A stretch of 64,000 nucleotides of DNA from the NCBI RefSeq assembly GCF_028863665.1, contig NZ_JARBFX010000003.1:186001-250000 (forward strand). The letters run 5' to 3'. A model generated the notes under the pieces. That model saw only the letters and a list, made by a program, of their open reading frames with translations, searched no databases and was not told where the DNA came from. Below, piece after piece: positions 52,220 through 60,330 of this stretch. The DNA comes from Aquabacter sediminis. GTDB taxonomy: Bacteria; Pseudomonadota; Alphaproteobacteria; Rhizobiales; Xanthobacteraceae. Every line of letters starts with the position of its first letter. Position 1 is the stretch's first letter. The position numbers and the translations under genes are program-made.

Positions 52220-52612
52220 GTGGCTGTCATCTTGGAGGCGCTGGTCGCCCTCCTCATCATCGTCGGCGCCTTCTTCCTGGTGGTGGGGGCCCTCGGCCTG
52301 GCGCGTTTGCCGGGCATGATGGGGCGCCTGCACGGTCCGACGAAGGCGACGACGCTGGGCATTGGCTCTCTGCTCATCGCCTCCATGATCCATTTCACCA
52401 GCCTCACCGGCCGCTTCTCGGTGCATGAGCTGCTGATCACGCTCTTCCTGTTCCTCACCGCGCCGGTGAGCGCGCAGATGCTAGCCAAGGCCCATATTCT
52501 GCGCGACCGCCAGGAGCAGGTCCGCCTTCCCGCCACGGGCCGCCCCGTGGGCTGGGCGACGCTCAGCGACGACGAACCCCAAGAGCAAGCGGGGCGAACG
52601 CCGACGGGGTGA
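52220..52612 (+). CDS. mrpG: Mrp antiporter subunit G
   Basis: The 130-residue protein has three helices with the MrpG signature GALGLARLPGMMGRLHGPTKATTLG and LFLFLTAPVSAQMLAKAH. GTG start with GGAGG seven bases upstream. It closes a complete A/B-C-D-E-F-G operon. Confidence 0.93.
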   Translation: MAVILEALVALLIIVGAFFLVVGALGLARLPGMMGRLHGPTKATTLGIGSLLIASMIHFTSLTGRFSVHELLITLFLFLTAPVSAQMLAKAHILRDRQEQVRLPATGRPVGWATLSDDEPQEQAGRTPTG

Positions 52613-52630
52613 GCCGGCGGTCGCGGACGC

Positions 52631-53365
52631 TCAGACCTGGGCGAGACCTCCGTCGGCGAAGACTTCGCCGCCGGTCATGAAGCTGCTGTCGGAGGAGGCC
52701 AGGAAGGCCGCCACCGCGCCGGTCTCCGAGGGCTGGCCCATGCGGCCGATGGGCGTGGTGCGCCCGAGGGCATCCAATGCATCTGCACCGACGACTTCCA
52801 TCGCCAGTTCGGTCAAGGTTGGCCCGGGCGAGAGCACGTTCACGCGGATTCCCGTGCCCTTCAGATCCAGCGCCCAGGTACGGGCGAGGTTGCGGATCGC
52901 GGCCTTGGAGGCGCTGTAGATGCTGAATTCCGGGGTTCCCATCACGCCTGTGCTGGAGCCGGTCAGGATGATGGAGCCGCCCTCCTTCATCAGGGGCAGC
53001 GCCTTCTGGACCGTGAATATGACCCCCTTCACGTTGACGTCGAAGATCTGGTGATAATGCTCTTGCGGGATCTGGCCGAGAGGCGCGAACAGCCCCGTCC
53101 CGGCATTGGCAAAGACCACGTCAAGGCCGCCCCGCTCCGCTTTCACGCTGTCATAGAGGCGGTCCAGATCGGACATGTCGGTGACCGATCCGCGCACGGC
53201 CCGCGCGGAGGGGCCGAGCTCTGCGAGAGCGGCGTCCAGCACCTCCTGTCGCCGCCCGAATATGTAGACGAAAGCGCCTTCTTCGATGAAGCGCTTGGCC
53301 GCGCCCAGGCCGATGCCACTGCCGCCGCCGGTAATGACCGCCGTCTTGTTTTCCAGCCGTCTCAT
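52631..53365 (-). CDS. SDR family oxidoreductase
   Basis: The 244-residue enzyme has GGGSGIG, NAG, GSSTGVMG and the catalytic YSASK. The C-terminal PTLTELA and FMTGGEVFADGG are typical of the classical SDRs. The ATG at 53365 is preceded by GGAGC; the frame is open far upstream. It is divergent from the HxlR regulator, which probably controls it. Such HxlR-SDR pairs often respond to aldehydes or quinones; the substrate is unknown. Confidence 0.9.
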   Translation of the reverse strand: MRRLENKTAVITGGGSGIGLGAAKRFIEEGAFVYIFGRRQEVLDAALAELGPSARAVRGSVTDMSDLDRLYDSVKAERGGLDVVFANAGTGLFAPLGQIPQEHYHQIFDVNVKGVIFTVQKALPLMKEGGSIILTGSSTGVMGTPEFSIYSASKAAIRNLARTWALDLKGTGIRVNVLSPGPTLTELAMEVVGADALDALGRTTPIGRMGQPSETGAVAAFLASSDSSFMTGGEVFADGGLAQV

Positions 53366-53406
53366 GATGTGCTCCGTGAATGAGGTTGCACATAGCTGGC
53401 CCTGAA

Positions 53407-53426
53407 CATACTTTTCATCAAGTATG
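53407..53426. promoter_or_regulatory. Inverted repeat between SDR and HxlR genes, candidate operator
   Basis: CATACTT (53407-53413) and AAGTATG (53420-53426) are inverted around six bases in the divergent promoter region, with a further TAAGTAC at 53437-53443. HxlR regulators commonly bind such AGTA-containing repeats. Confidence 0.5.
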
Positions 53427-53449
53427 CACCTTTTGGTAAGTACCCGAGA

Positions 53450-53866
53450 ATGACGATGAACCCCACCTCCCCTGCCCCCGCGGCCGTCGAGAGCTGCACA
53501 GCGACACTGCCTGGATTCACCTGCGGGCTCGATGCGACGCTGCGGGTCATTGCCGGCAAATGGAAGCCGCTGATCCTCTATTTCGTCGCCCAGGGTGGCC
53601 CCACCCGCTATGGCGAATTGCGCCGGTCGATCCGCCATGTGAGCGACAAGATGCTGATCCAGCAGCTCAAGGAGCTGGAGGCGGACGGCCTCGTGAAGCG
53701 GACCGACCACAAGGAGGTGCCTCCGCGGGTTGACTACAGCCTCACGCCGCGCGGCCAGAGCCTCGCCCAGGCCCTCGTGCCACTGTGCGCGTGGGGCACC
53801 GAGAACATGGAGGAGGTCACGCGGATCTTCGCCGAGCGCGCGGCCTGGCGGAGCGGGGAGGCCTAA
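53450..53866 (+). CDS. HxlR family transcriptional regulator
   Basis: The 138-residue protein has the HxlR winged helix: a cysteine near the start (SCTATLPGFTCGLDATLRVIAGKWKPLIL), then RYGELRRSIRHVSDKMLIQQLKELEADGLV and DYSLTPRGQSL. The cysteines may serve redox or electrophile sensing. It is divergent from the SDR gene. Confidence 0.9.
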   Translation: MTMNPTSPAPAAVESCTATLPGFTCGLDATLRVIAGKWKPLILYFVAQGGPTRYGELRRSIRHVSDKMLIQQLKELEADGLVKRTDHKEVPPRVDYSLTPRGQSLAQALVPLCAWGTENMEEVTRIFAERAAWRSGEA

Positions 53867-53918
53867 AAACGGGATCGGCGCTCAAACGTCCGGCCCACGG
53901 CACCGCGCCCCCCAGAGC

Positions 53919-54839
53919 TCAGGCCAGCGGCAGCCCCAGTGCCAGGCAGGTGGCCTCGCTCTCGCGGGCGAGCTCCTCATATTGGGCGGCGCGCCCGCTG
54001 CCGGCCCGCCAGAAATAGCCCATGTCGCGGCGCGCCGGCCAGCCGTCGAGGGTGAGCAGGGCGATGTGGTCTTCTACCCGGAATTCCGAGCGGGCATAGA
54101 GTTCGGGAAACAGGGACATGCCCATGCCCATCAGCACCATCTGGCGCAGGGCATCGAGGCTCGTGCCTTCATAATCCTCGCGCAATTCCGCTCCGCAGGC
54201 ATCGGCCAGTTCGCGCCCCCGTTCGAACAGGTGATGGCCGCGCCCCAGGGTGAGCAACCTCTCACCCCGCAAGGCCTGCGGGTCCACATGTCCCACGCTG
54301 GCCAAGGGATGGTCCTTCGGCACACCGAGAAAGATGGTCTCCCGGCACAGCCGCCGGAAGGTGACGGCATGCGCGGTTTCCGGCGTCGGGCCCAGACCGC
54401 AATCCAGCGCCCCGCTGACCACGTCCCGCAGGATCACGGAGGGGCGCTCCTCCTTGATGTAGATCTGGAGCGCGGGATAACGGGCGTGCAGCGTCGGCAG
54501 CAGGTTGGGCAGGAAGTACGGGCCGAAGGTCGGAGCAACGCCCAGCCGGATGAGCCCGCCCAGGTTTCGGGTGCCGCTGGCCGCCATGGCCACGATGTCG
54601 TCCAGCGTGAGGAGAACGCGCCGCGCCGCTTCAACCACGCGCGCACCCACCGGCGTCGGCTGGACCTGGCCGGGCGTCCGGTCGAACAGAGGAGCGCCGA
54701 GCTGCGCTTCGAGCTGGGCGATCTGCACGGAAAGGGTGGGTTGGGAGACATGGCAGCGGCGCGCCGCCGCGCCGAAATGGCCGGTCTCGGCGAGAGCGAC
54801 CGCATATTCCAGCTGGCGATGGGTGGGCCGGGCAGGCAC
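53919..54839 (-). CDS. OxyR-like LysR family regulator without redox cysteines
   Basis: A 306-residue LysR regulator with helix-turn-helix PTHRQLEYAVALAETGHFGAAARRCHVSQPTLSVQIAQLE and an OxyR-like effector domain (APTFGPYFLPNLLP, GERLLTLGRGHHL). In E. coli OxyR the corresponding site is LLMLEDGHC with C199 and C208; here C199 is histidine and the C208 position is alanine. Peroxide sensing by the usual disulfide is therefore unlikely. No katG, ahpC or similar target lies beside it. Start chosen at GTG 54839 (AAGG upstream); a TTG at 54857 is also in frame. Confidence 0.85.
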   Translation of the reverse strand: MPARPTHRQLEYAVALAETGHFGAAARRCHVSQPTLSVQIAQLEAQLGAPLFDRTPGQVQPTPVGARVVEAARRVLLTLDDIVAMAASGTRNLGGLIRLGVAPTFGPYFLPNLLPTLHARYPALQIYIKEERPSVILRDVVSGALDCGLGPTPETAHAVTFRRLCRETIFLGVPKDHPLASVGHVDPQALRGERLLTLGRGHHLFERGRELADACGAELREDYEGTSLDALRQMVLMGMGMSLFPELYARSEFRVEDHIALLTLDGWPARRDMGYFWRAGSGRAAQYEELARESEATCLALGLPLA

Positions 54840-54932
54840 GGCGATAGCCTTAGTCAATCAGAGATATTGAAACTATGCATTGGAGCTATGGCCGCGTCCA
54901 CTCCATCCTTAGGGGGTCGAAAGGAGATTGAA

Positions 54933-55163
54933 GTGGACACGTTCCTGAAGTCCCTGACCGCCCGTCGCTCCATGCTGGATGCCGAGATGCAGGCCGAACG
55001 GGAAAGAGAGGAGCCCAATGGCGAGCGCCTTCTCGCGCTGCGCCGGATGAAGCACCAGATCGGCACGCAAATCGCCTATATCCGCCGCGAAGGCCGCCAG
55101 ATCGCCGATGTCATGGTGGTGCGCAAGCGCCGCCGCTTCACGGACCTCAAGCTGCTGCGCTAA
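54933..55163 (+). CDS. YdcH/DUF465 family small protein
   Basis: A 76-residue basic, helical product: DTFLKSLTARRSMLDAEMQAEREREEPN... with RRMKHQIGTQIAYIRRE, the arrangement of YdcH-like proteins (function unknown). The GTG start has AAGGAG seven bases upstream. A perfect hairpin with a short T-run follows 116 bases after its stop. Confidence 0.7.
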   Translation: MDTFLKSLTARRSMLDAEMQAEREREEPNGERLLALRRMKHQIGTQIAYIRREGRQIADVMVVRKRRRFTDLKLLR

Positions 55164-55279
55164 CCGCGCAGTCCTCCCCTCGCCCATCCCGAGCCGAGGT
55201 CCGGGCCCCTCTGACGGCGCCAGCCGCCATGTCGGTCCTCCCCACCCACCGACCACTCCGGGCGGATGTCGCCGCAGGC

Positions 55280-55311
55280 GGTCCGCAGCGCGTGCCCCCG
55301 CGCTGCGGACC
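55280..55311 (+). terminator. Perfect 13-bp hairpin in the terC leader: terminator or attenuator
   Basis: GGTCCGCAGCGCG, six bases, CGCGCTGCGGACC, then TTTC. It lies 42 bases before the terC start codon and about 115 bases after the YdcH-like stop. It could end the upstream transcript or control terC by attenuation; many terC/alx genes have a manganese riboswitch, but I could not recognise its core here. Confidence 0.55.
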
Positions 55312-55353
55312 TTTCATGCGCGTCCATCGCCGGAGACTTGAACCGAGGATCCC

Positions 55354-56337
55354 ATGGACACCCTGATCTCCCTCTTCACCGCCGAAATGGTGGGCAAGCC
55401 GGCGTGGCTCTGGCTGAGCTTCCTCGGCATCGTCTTCGTGCTGCTCGCCTTTGATCTTGGCGTGCTCAACAAGGGCAACAAGGAACTCGGCATCGCCGAA
55501 AGCCTGAAGCTGTCCGCCTTCTACATCCTGGTCGCGGTCCTGTTCGGTGGCTGGATCTGGTACTCCATGGGCCCCGTGGCCAGCATGCAGTACTTCACCG
55601 GCTATGCCATCGAGAAGGCCCTCTCGATCGACAATGTCTTCGTCATCTCGCTGATCTTCAGCTACTTCGCAATTCCCCGCGTCTATCAGTATCGCGCGCT
55701 GGTGTGGGGCATCATCGCCGTGCTTGTCCTGCGTGGCATCATGATCGGCGTCGGCGCGGCCCTGGTGCAGGAATATGACTGGGTGCTGCTGCTGTTCGGC
55801 GCGTTCCTTGTCGGCACCGGCATCAAGATGCTGGTGGTGAAGGAAGGCGAAGCCGATGTCTCGCGCAACCCGGTGATCCGCCTGCTCTCGCGCCATCTGC
55901 GCGTGACACCCCAACTCCATGGCGAGCGTTTCTTCGTCCGCCAGCCTCATCCCGCGACCGGCAAGCTGGTGCTCTGGGTGACGCCTCTGTTCCTGGCGCT
56001 GGTGGTGATCAACATCGCCGACCTGGTGTTCGCGGTGGACTCGGTGCCGGCCATCTTCGCCATCACCACCGACACCTATATCGTCTTCACCGCCAACATC
56101 ATGGCCATCCTCGGCCTGCGCGCCCTCTACTTCGCGCTGGCCGCCATGGTCCATCGCTTCGAGTATCTGAAGTACGCCCTGGCGCTCGTGCTCGTCTTCA
56201 TCGGCGGCAAGATCTTCTGGAACTACTTCTACGGCAAGTTGGACCCGGCCATCTCGCTGGGCGTCACCCTGGCCATGATCGCCGGCGGCATCGTCTACTC
56301 GCTCTGGAAAACCCGGCGCGCTGCCGGGGCGCACTAA
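55354..56337 (+). CDS. TerC/Alx family membrane protein
   Basis: The 327-residue protein has about nine helices and the two TerC repeats with metal-site aspartates: EKALSIDNVFVISLIFSYF and INIADLVFAVDSVPAIFA. Length and sequence resemble Alx/TerC proteins that export manganese and support secreted metalloprotein maturation. A leader with a strong hairpin precedes it and a bidirectional terminator follows. Confidence 0.92.
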   Translation: MDTLISLFTAEMVGKPAWLWLSFLGIVFVLLAFDLGVLNKGNKELGIAESLKLSAFYILVAVLFGGWIWYSMGPVASMQYFTGYAIEKALSIDNVFVISLIFSYFAIPRVYQYRALVWGIIAVLVLRGIMIGVGAALVQEYDWVLLLFGAFLVGTGIKMLVVKEGEADVSRNPVIRLLSRHLRVTPQLHGERFFVRQPHPATGKLVLWVTPLFLALVVINIADLVFAVDSVPAIFAITTDTYIVFTANIMAILGLRALYFALAAMVHRFEYLKYALALVLVFIGGKIFWNYFYGKLDPAISLGVTLAMIAGGIVYSLWKTRRAAGAH

Positions 56338-56382
56338 CCCCGATGGCCCGCGGCCTGCGCCGCGGCCATCCTTCCCAATGAC

Positions 56383-56411
56383 AAGGGCCGGCCCCATCAG
56401 GCCGGCCCTTT
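56383..56411. terminator. Bidirectional terminator between terC and the DEAD-box helicase
   Basis: AAGGGCCGGCC pairs with GGCCGGCCCTT, flanked by A and T residues. It lies after the terC stop (56337) on the plus strand and after the helicase stop (56515) on the minus strand. Confidence 0.75.
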
Positions 56412-56514
56412 GCATGACGAAGCCCCTCAAAGCCCGCATCGCCCCTTGGGCGCTCAAGGCGCTTGGCTGGCTCCGTCCTCTACAATTGGCGCCTTTGCGC
56501 CAAAGCGTCCTCTC

Positions 56515-58374
56515 TCACGAGCGACGCGACGGCTTTCCCTTGGGCTTTCCGTCCGCGTTCGAACGCCGACCTTTCGGCGAGCCGCTCTTGGCCTGTCCCC
56601 AGGGCTTCACCTCACGCGGCTTTTCGAACCCAACCTTGCCGTGGTCGCCTCTGCCATCGGCAGACTTTCCCGGGGCCGGCCCCTCGCGGAACCGTTTGCG
56701 GGCAGGCTTCTCGGAGGGCTGGTGGGCATGCACGGGCTTTCCCCGGGCCGGGGGCTTCGACCGGCCCGCGGGCGGACCGGACAAGGGCTCGATGACGATG
56801 TCGTCGTCGTCCGCCTTCCCGGCCACCTTCGCGAAGCGGTCTGCGGCGGCACGGCTCACCTCGAAGGCGGTCTCCTCATCCAGGATGCGGATGACGCCGA
56901 TGTCCTTTCGGGTCACGTTCCCACGGCGGCAGATCATGGGCAGCAGCCATTTGGGATCGGCATTGTTGCGCCGCCCCACATTCAGGCGGAACCAGGCCCC
57001 GCCGGCCCCTGCAGCCTCCCCGAAGTCGCGACCGGCCGCCCGATCTCGCGCACCGCGCGGCTCGCCTGGGTCGGCGACCTCTTCGGGAGCCGGCAGGCCG
57101 GCGCGATAGAGGCGCACCAGCGCGGCAGCCAGATGTTCGGGCGAATGCGCTGCCAGCAGCGCAAGGCCTGCGCTGGCATCCTCTTCATTCGGTTCCTCGG
57201 TGATGAGGGCATCCTGCAGCATGCGCTCATGGTCGAGCTTGCGGATGTCCTCGGAGGTTGGCGGCGCCGACCATGCGGGCTGGATGCCCAGACCGCGCAG
57301 CAGGTCCTCCGTGCGGCGCCGGCGAAACGGCGGCACCAGAAGGACGCTGACCCCCTTGCGTCCCGCCCGCCCGGTACGGCCGCTGCGGTGCTGGAGGCTC
57401 TCGGCATCGTTCGGCAGCTCGGCATGGATGACGAGGCCGAGATTGGGCAGGTCGATGCCGCGCGCCGCCACATCGGTGGCGACACACACCCGCGCCCGCC
57501 CGTCGCGCAGGGCCTGCAAGGCATGGTTGCGTTCGTTCTGGCTCAGTTCGCCGGAGAGCGCCACCGCCGAGAACTGGCGCTCCTGGAGCATGGCATGCAA
57601 GCGCCGCACGGCCTCGCGCGTGTTGCAGAAAACAATGGCGCTGGGAGTGTCGTAATAGCGCAGCACATTGACCACCGCATGCCCGACCTCGGTGGGGGCC
57701 ACGCGCATGGTGCGGTACTCGATGTCGGCGTGTCCGCCTTCCGCGCTGGCCACCTCGATGCGCAGCGCGTCGCGCTGGTAGCGCTTGGCCAGCGTGGTAA
57801 TGCCGCGGGGCATGGTGGCGGAGAACAGCAGACTCCGCCGCTCAGGCGGTGTGGCGTCGAGAATGAATTCAAGGTCTTCCCGGAAGCCGAGATCCAGCAT
57901 CTCGTCGGCCTCGTCCAGCACGACCAGTTGCAGCGCCGACAGATCCAGCCGCCCGCGTTCCAGATGGTCGCGCAGGCGGCCCGGCGTGCCCACCACGATG
58001 TGGGCGCCCTGGTTCAGCTGCCGCTGCTCCTGGCGCGGATCCATGCCGCCGACGCAGGAAACGATGCGGGCGCCGGTCGCCCCGTAAAGCCAGGCGAACT
58101 CGCGCTGAACCTGCAGCGCCAGCTCGCGCGTCGGTGCCACCACCAGCGCCTGTGGCACGGATGCGGGCGCAAAGCGCTCACGTGTGTCAAGCAGCGTCTC
58201 GGCCATGGCCAAGCCATAGGCCACCGTCTTGCCCGAGCCGGTCTGCGCGGACACGAGGAGGTCGCGGCCAGCCGCGTCCGGCGCCAATACGGCAAGCTGA
58301 ACCGGCGTCGGGGTGTCATACTCCCGCTCGGCCAATGCGCGGGCGAGCGCGGGGTTGGTGGTCATGAAGGGCAC
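56515..58374 (-). CDS. DEAD-box RNA helicase with DbpA-type RNA-binding domain
   Basis: The 619-residue protein has all core motifs: Q motif TPTPVQ, AQTGSGKT, PTRELALQV, VVLDEADEMLD, SATMP, ATDVAARGIDLP and QHRSGRTGRAG, followed by a linker, a DbpA/CsdA-like RNA-binding fold (FRLNVGRRNNADPKWLLPMICRRGNVTRKDIG, about 455-510) and a 110-residue basic, Pro/Lys/Arg-rich tail. It resembles DeaD/CsdA, which helps ribosome assembly and RNA folding, especially in the cold. Start is GTG 58374 or an ATG nine bases later. Confidence 0.92.
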   Translation of the reverse strand: MPFMTTNPALARALAEREYDTPTPVQLAVLAPDAAGRDLLVSAQTGSGKTVAYGLAMAETLLDTRERFAPASVPQALVVAPTRELALQVQREFAWLYGATGARIVSCVGGMDPRQEQRQLNQGAHIVVGTPGRLRDHLERGRLDLSALQLVVLDEADEMLDLGFREDLEFILDATPPERRSLLFSATMPRGITTLAKRYQRDALRIEVASAEGGHADIEYRTMRVAPTEVGHAVVNVLRYYDTPSAIVFCNTREAVRRLHAMLQERQFSAVALSGELSQNERNHALQALRDGRARVCVATDVAARGIDLPNLGLVIHAELPNDAESLQHRSGRTGRAGRKGVSVLLVPPFRRRRTEDLLRGLGIQPAWSAPPTSEDIRKLDHERMLQDALITEEPNEEDASAGLALLAAHSPEHLAAALVRLYRAGLPAPEEVADPGEPRGARDRAAGRDFGEAAGAGGAWFRLNVGRRNNADPKWLLPMICRRGNVTRKDIGVIRILDEETAFEVSRAAADRFAKVAGKADDDDIVIEPLSGPPAGRSKPPARGKPVHAHQPSEKPARKRFREGPAPGKSADGRGDHGKVGFEKPREVKPWGQAKSGSPKGRRSNADGKPKGKPSRRS

Positions 58375-58805
58375 GGCTGGGTCCGCCTATCTTGCAGTCT
58401 CGTCAGGCGTCGAAAGGCCGTCGGAAGGGAGATGAAGCGCCTTCTTAATGGGCTCTGTGTCCAGATGCCACAGCCGCCGGGAGGACAGCGCCAAACCTCC
58501 GACGCCGCAGTTCATCGAGCAGCGCCTTCCCACCTCATAACTCCCTATGGAAGTGGACATGGCGCATCTCGACGCAGCACCGCTTCAAAGCCGGGACGGA
58601 GCACACCCTGCGGCCGGATGCTCCATCGCTCAGAAGACGAGGGTCTTCCCCCCCGCTCCGGCATCGCCGGCGGCGCTGTTGTCGAAACCAGAGACGGGAA
58701 GGCGCGCCACCTCGGCGCGAGGTGGCGGAGCCGCCCACCACATAGGCCGCCGACAGGATGGCGCGCCTGCGCCGGCCCGTTCACGCCATGGCTGAGGCGA
58801 CGGCC
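58375..58805. other. 430-base stretch without a supported gene
   Basis: It lies between the helicase start and the ppx stop, both on the minus strand. Several short frames exist on both strands without start signals. It may contain the helicase promoter and leader; cold-shock-type helicases often have long leaders, but no motif was recognised. Confidence 0.5.
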
Positions 58806-60296
58806 TTACGCCGTAAACTCCACCACCGGATCGCGCCCGATGAGGCGGCACAGCTGGCGGAGGCGGGAATGGACGCGCTCATTCACCAGGTCCGCCAGCT
58901 CACGGGGCACGGTGAGGACCACGCTGTCGCCGCGCGCCAGCATGGGGGTGCGGGGAAGGATACCGGGCATGGCGGCGGACAGGAGATAGGCCACCCGCAT
59001 GGCGGCGCCCAGGATGCGGGCGCGGTCCAGCTGGCCGGTGGAGACCAGTTCCAGAATACGGGGCGCACTCTCTTCCTCGCCAAGGCCCATGTGGCGATAA
59101 TAGACGGCCAGGGCCATGGCGGCGCGGCCGGCATGGTCGAGCCCCACGAAGGCCGCATGGGCGATCATGTTGAGGCTTTGCTCGCCGCGATAATCGGGAT
59201 GGGCGCGCCAGCTCACGTCCGCCAGCAGGCAAGCCGCTTGCCGCAGCCGCCGCTCGTCCCGGTCTTCCTCCAGCGCCGAGGTGGAGCCGAAGAAGGCATC
59301 CGTCCAACGCACCAGTTCCTCCTGGTGCACGGGCGAGCGGGAACGCAGGACGTTGAATTCCTGAGCGGAAATGAGCAGAGGATCGTGGGCGCGCTGCTCC
59401 TCGTCCAAAAGCGAATAAAGCAGCCCCTCGCGCACGCCCAGCGCCGAAATTTCCACAAAGGCCGGGCGCCCCTGGCGCACCACATTCTCCAACACCAGCG
59501 CGCCATAGGCCAAAAGTGGACGGCGGGCGGGGGAGACAGATTCGATGCGCGGCAGGGCCGTGATGTCGCCCCGATGGACCGTGCGGGTGAAGTCCAGCAC
59601 CTCCTTGGCGGGCAAGGTGTAGCCGTGCATCACATGCAGCGGATAACCCTTCTGGAACATGTGCAGGCGGGCAAGCGCGCGCCAGGTTCCGCCCACCGCA
59701 TAGAAGGTGCGGCCAGCAAGATCAGACAGAAGGGGCGCGTCTTCCACCGCGTCGCGGACGATCTTCTCGGCCTTGCGCAGGGACTTGGACGAGCGGTCCT
59801 GCAAGGCAAGACTGCCGAGGGGCAAGGTGATTCCCTCCCCCACCCGCGTGCCCTTGATGTCCACCAGTTCCAGCGAGCCGCCGCCGAGGTCGCCGGCAAG
59901 GCCGTCCGGGTCGTGCATGCCCGAGACGATGCCGTAGGCGGCCAGTTCCGCCTCGCGACGGCCGGACAGGATTTCGACGCGCACGCGGCACACCGCCTCG
60001 CACTCGGCGATGAAGGCGGGGCCGTTCTCCGCGTCCCGCGAGGCGGCGGTGGCGAGCGCATAGAGCGCGCCCACCTGCATGGCGTCGCACAGAGCCCGGA
60101 AGCGCCGTAGCGCGGACAGCGCCTTCTCCACCGCATCCTGCGCGAGGCGCCCGGTGGAGAGCACTTCCCGGCCGAGGCCGCACAGGGCTTTCTCGTTGAA
60201 GATCGGTGTCGGCGCCCGCGTCAGCGCCTCGTAGACCACGAGGCGCACGGAATTGGACCCGATATCGATGACCGCGATCGGCTGCGTCACGGCCAT
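58806..60296 (-). CDS. ppx: Exopolyphosphatase (Ppx/GppA family)
   Basis: The 496-residue protein has the ASKHA phosphate motifs: IDIGSNSVRLVVYE at the start, AASRDAENG, DLGGGSLELV and YAVGGTWRAL, and a C-terminal HD-like helical domain. It removes terminal phosphates from polyphosphate or pppGpp. The ATG at 60296 is chosen from family comparison; a longer frame to 60383 overlaps the ppk end. It lies directly downstream of ppk, the standard ppk-ppx pairing. Confidence 0.92.
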   Translation of the reverse strand: MAVTQPIAVIDIGSNSVRLVVYEALTRAPTPIFNEKALCGLGREVLSTGRLAQDAVEKALSALRRFRALCDAMQVGALYALATAASRDAENGPAFIAECEAVCRVRVEILSGRREAELAAYGIVSGMHDPDGLAGDLGGGSLELVDIKGTRVGEGITLPLGSLALQDRSSKSLRKAEKIVRDAVEDAPLLSDLAGRTFYAVGGTWRALARLHMFQKGYPLHVMHGYTLPAKEVLDFTRTVHRGDITALPRIESVSPARRPLLAYGALVLENVVRQGRPAFVEISALGVREGLLYSLLDEEQRAHDPLLISAQEFNVLRSRSPVHQEELVRWTDAFFGSTSALEEDRDERRLRQAACLLADVSWRAHPDYRGEQSLNMIAHAAFVGLDHAGRAAMALAVYYRHMGLGEEESAPRILELVSTGQLDRARILGAAMRVAYLLSAAMPGILPRTPMLARGDSVVLTVPRELADLVNERVHSRLRQLCRLIGRDPVVEFTA

Positions 60297-60330
60297 CTGG
60301 TCCGTTGTGCGCTCACCTTGCCCACGGGTT

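Noticed and set aside
55164-55353. yybP-ykoY manganese riboswitch before terC
   Set aside because: The conserved core bases could not be recognised by eye; only the hairpin is certain.
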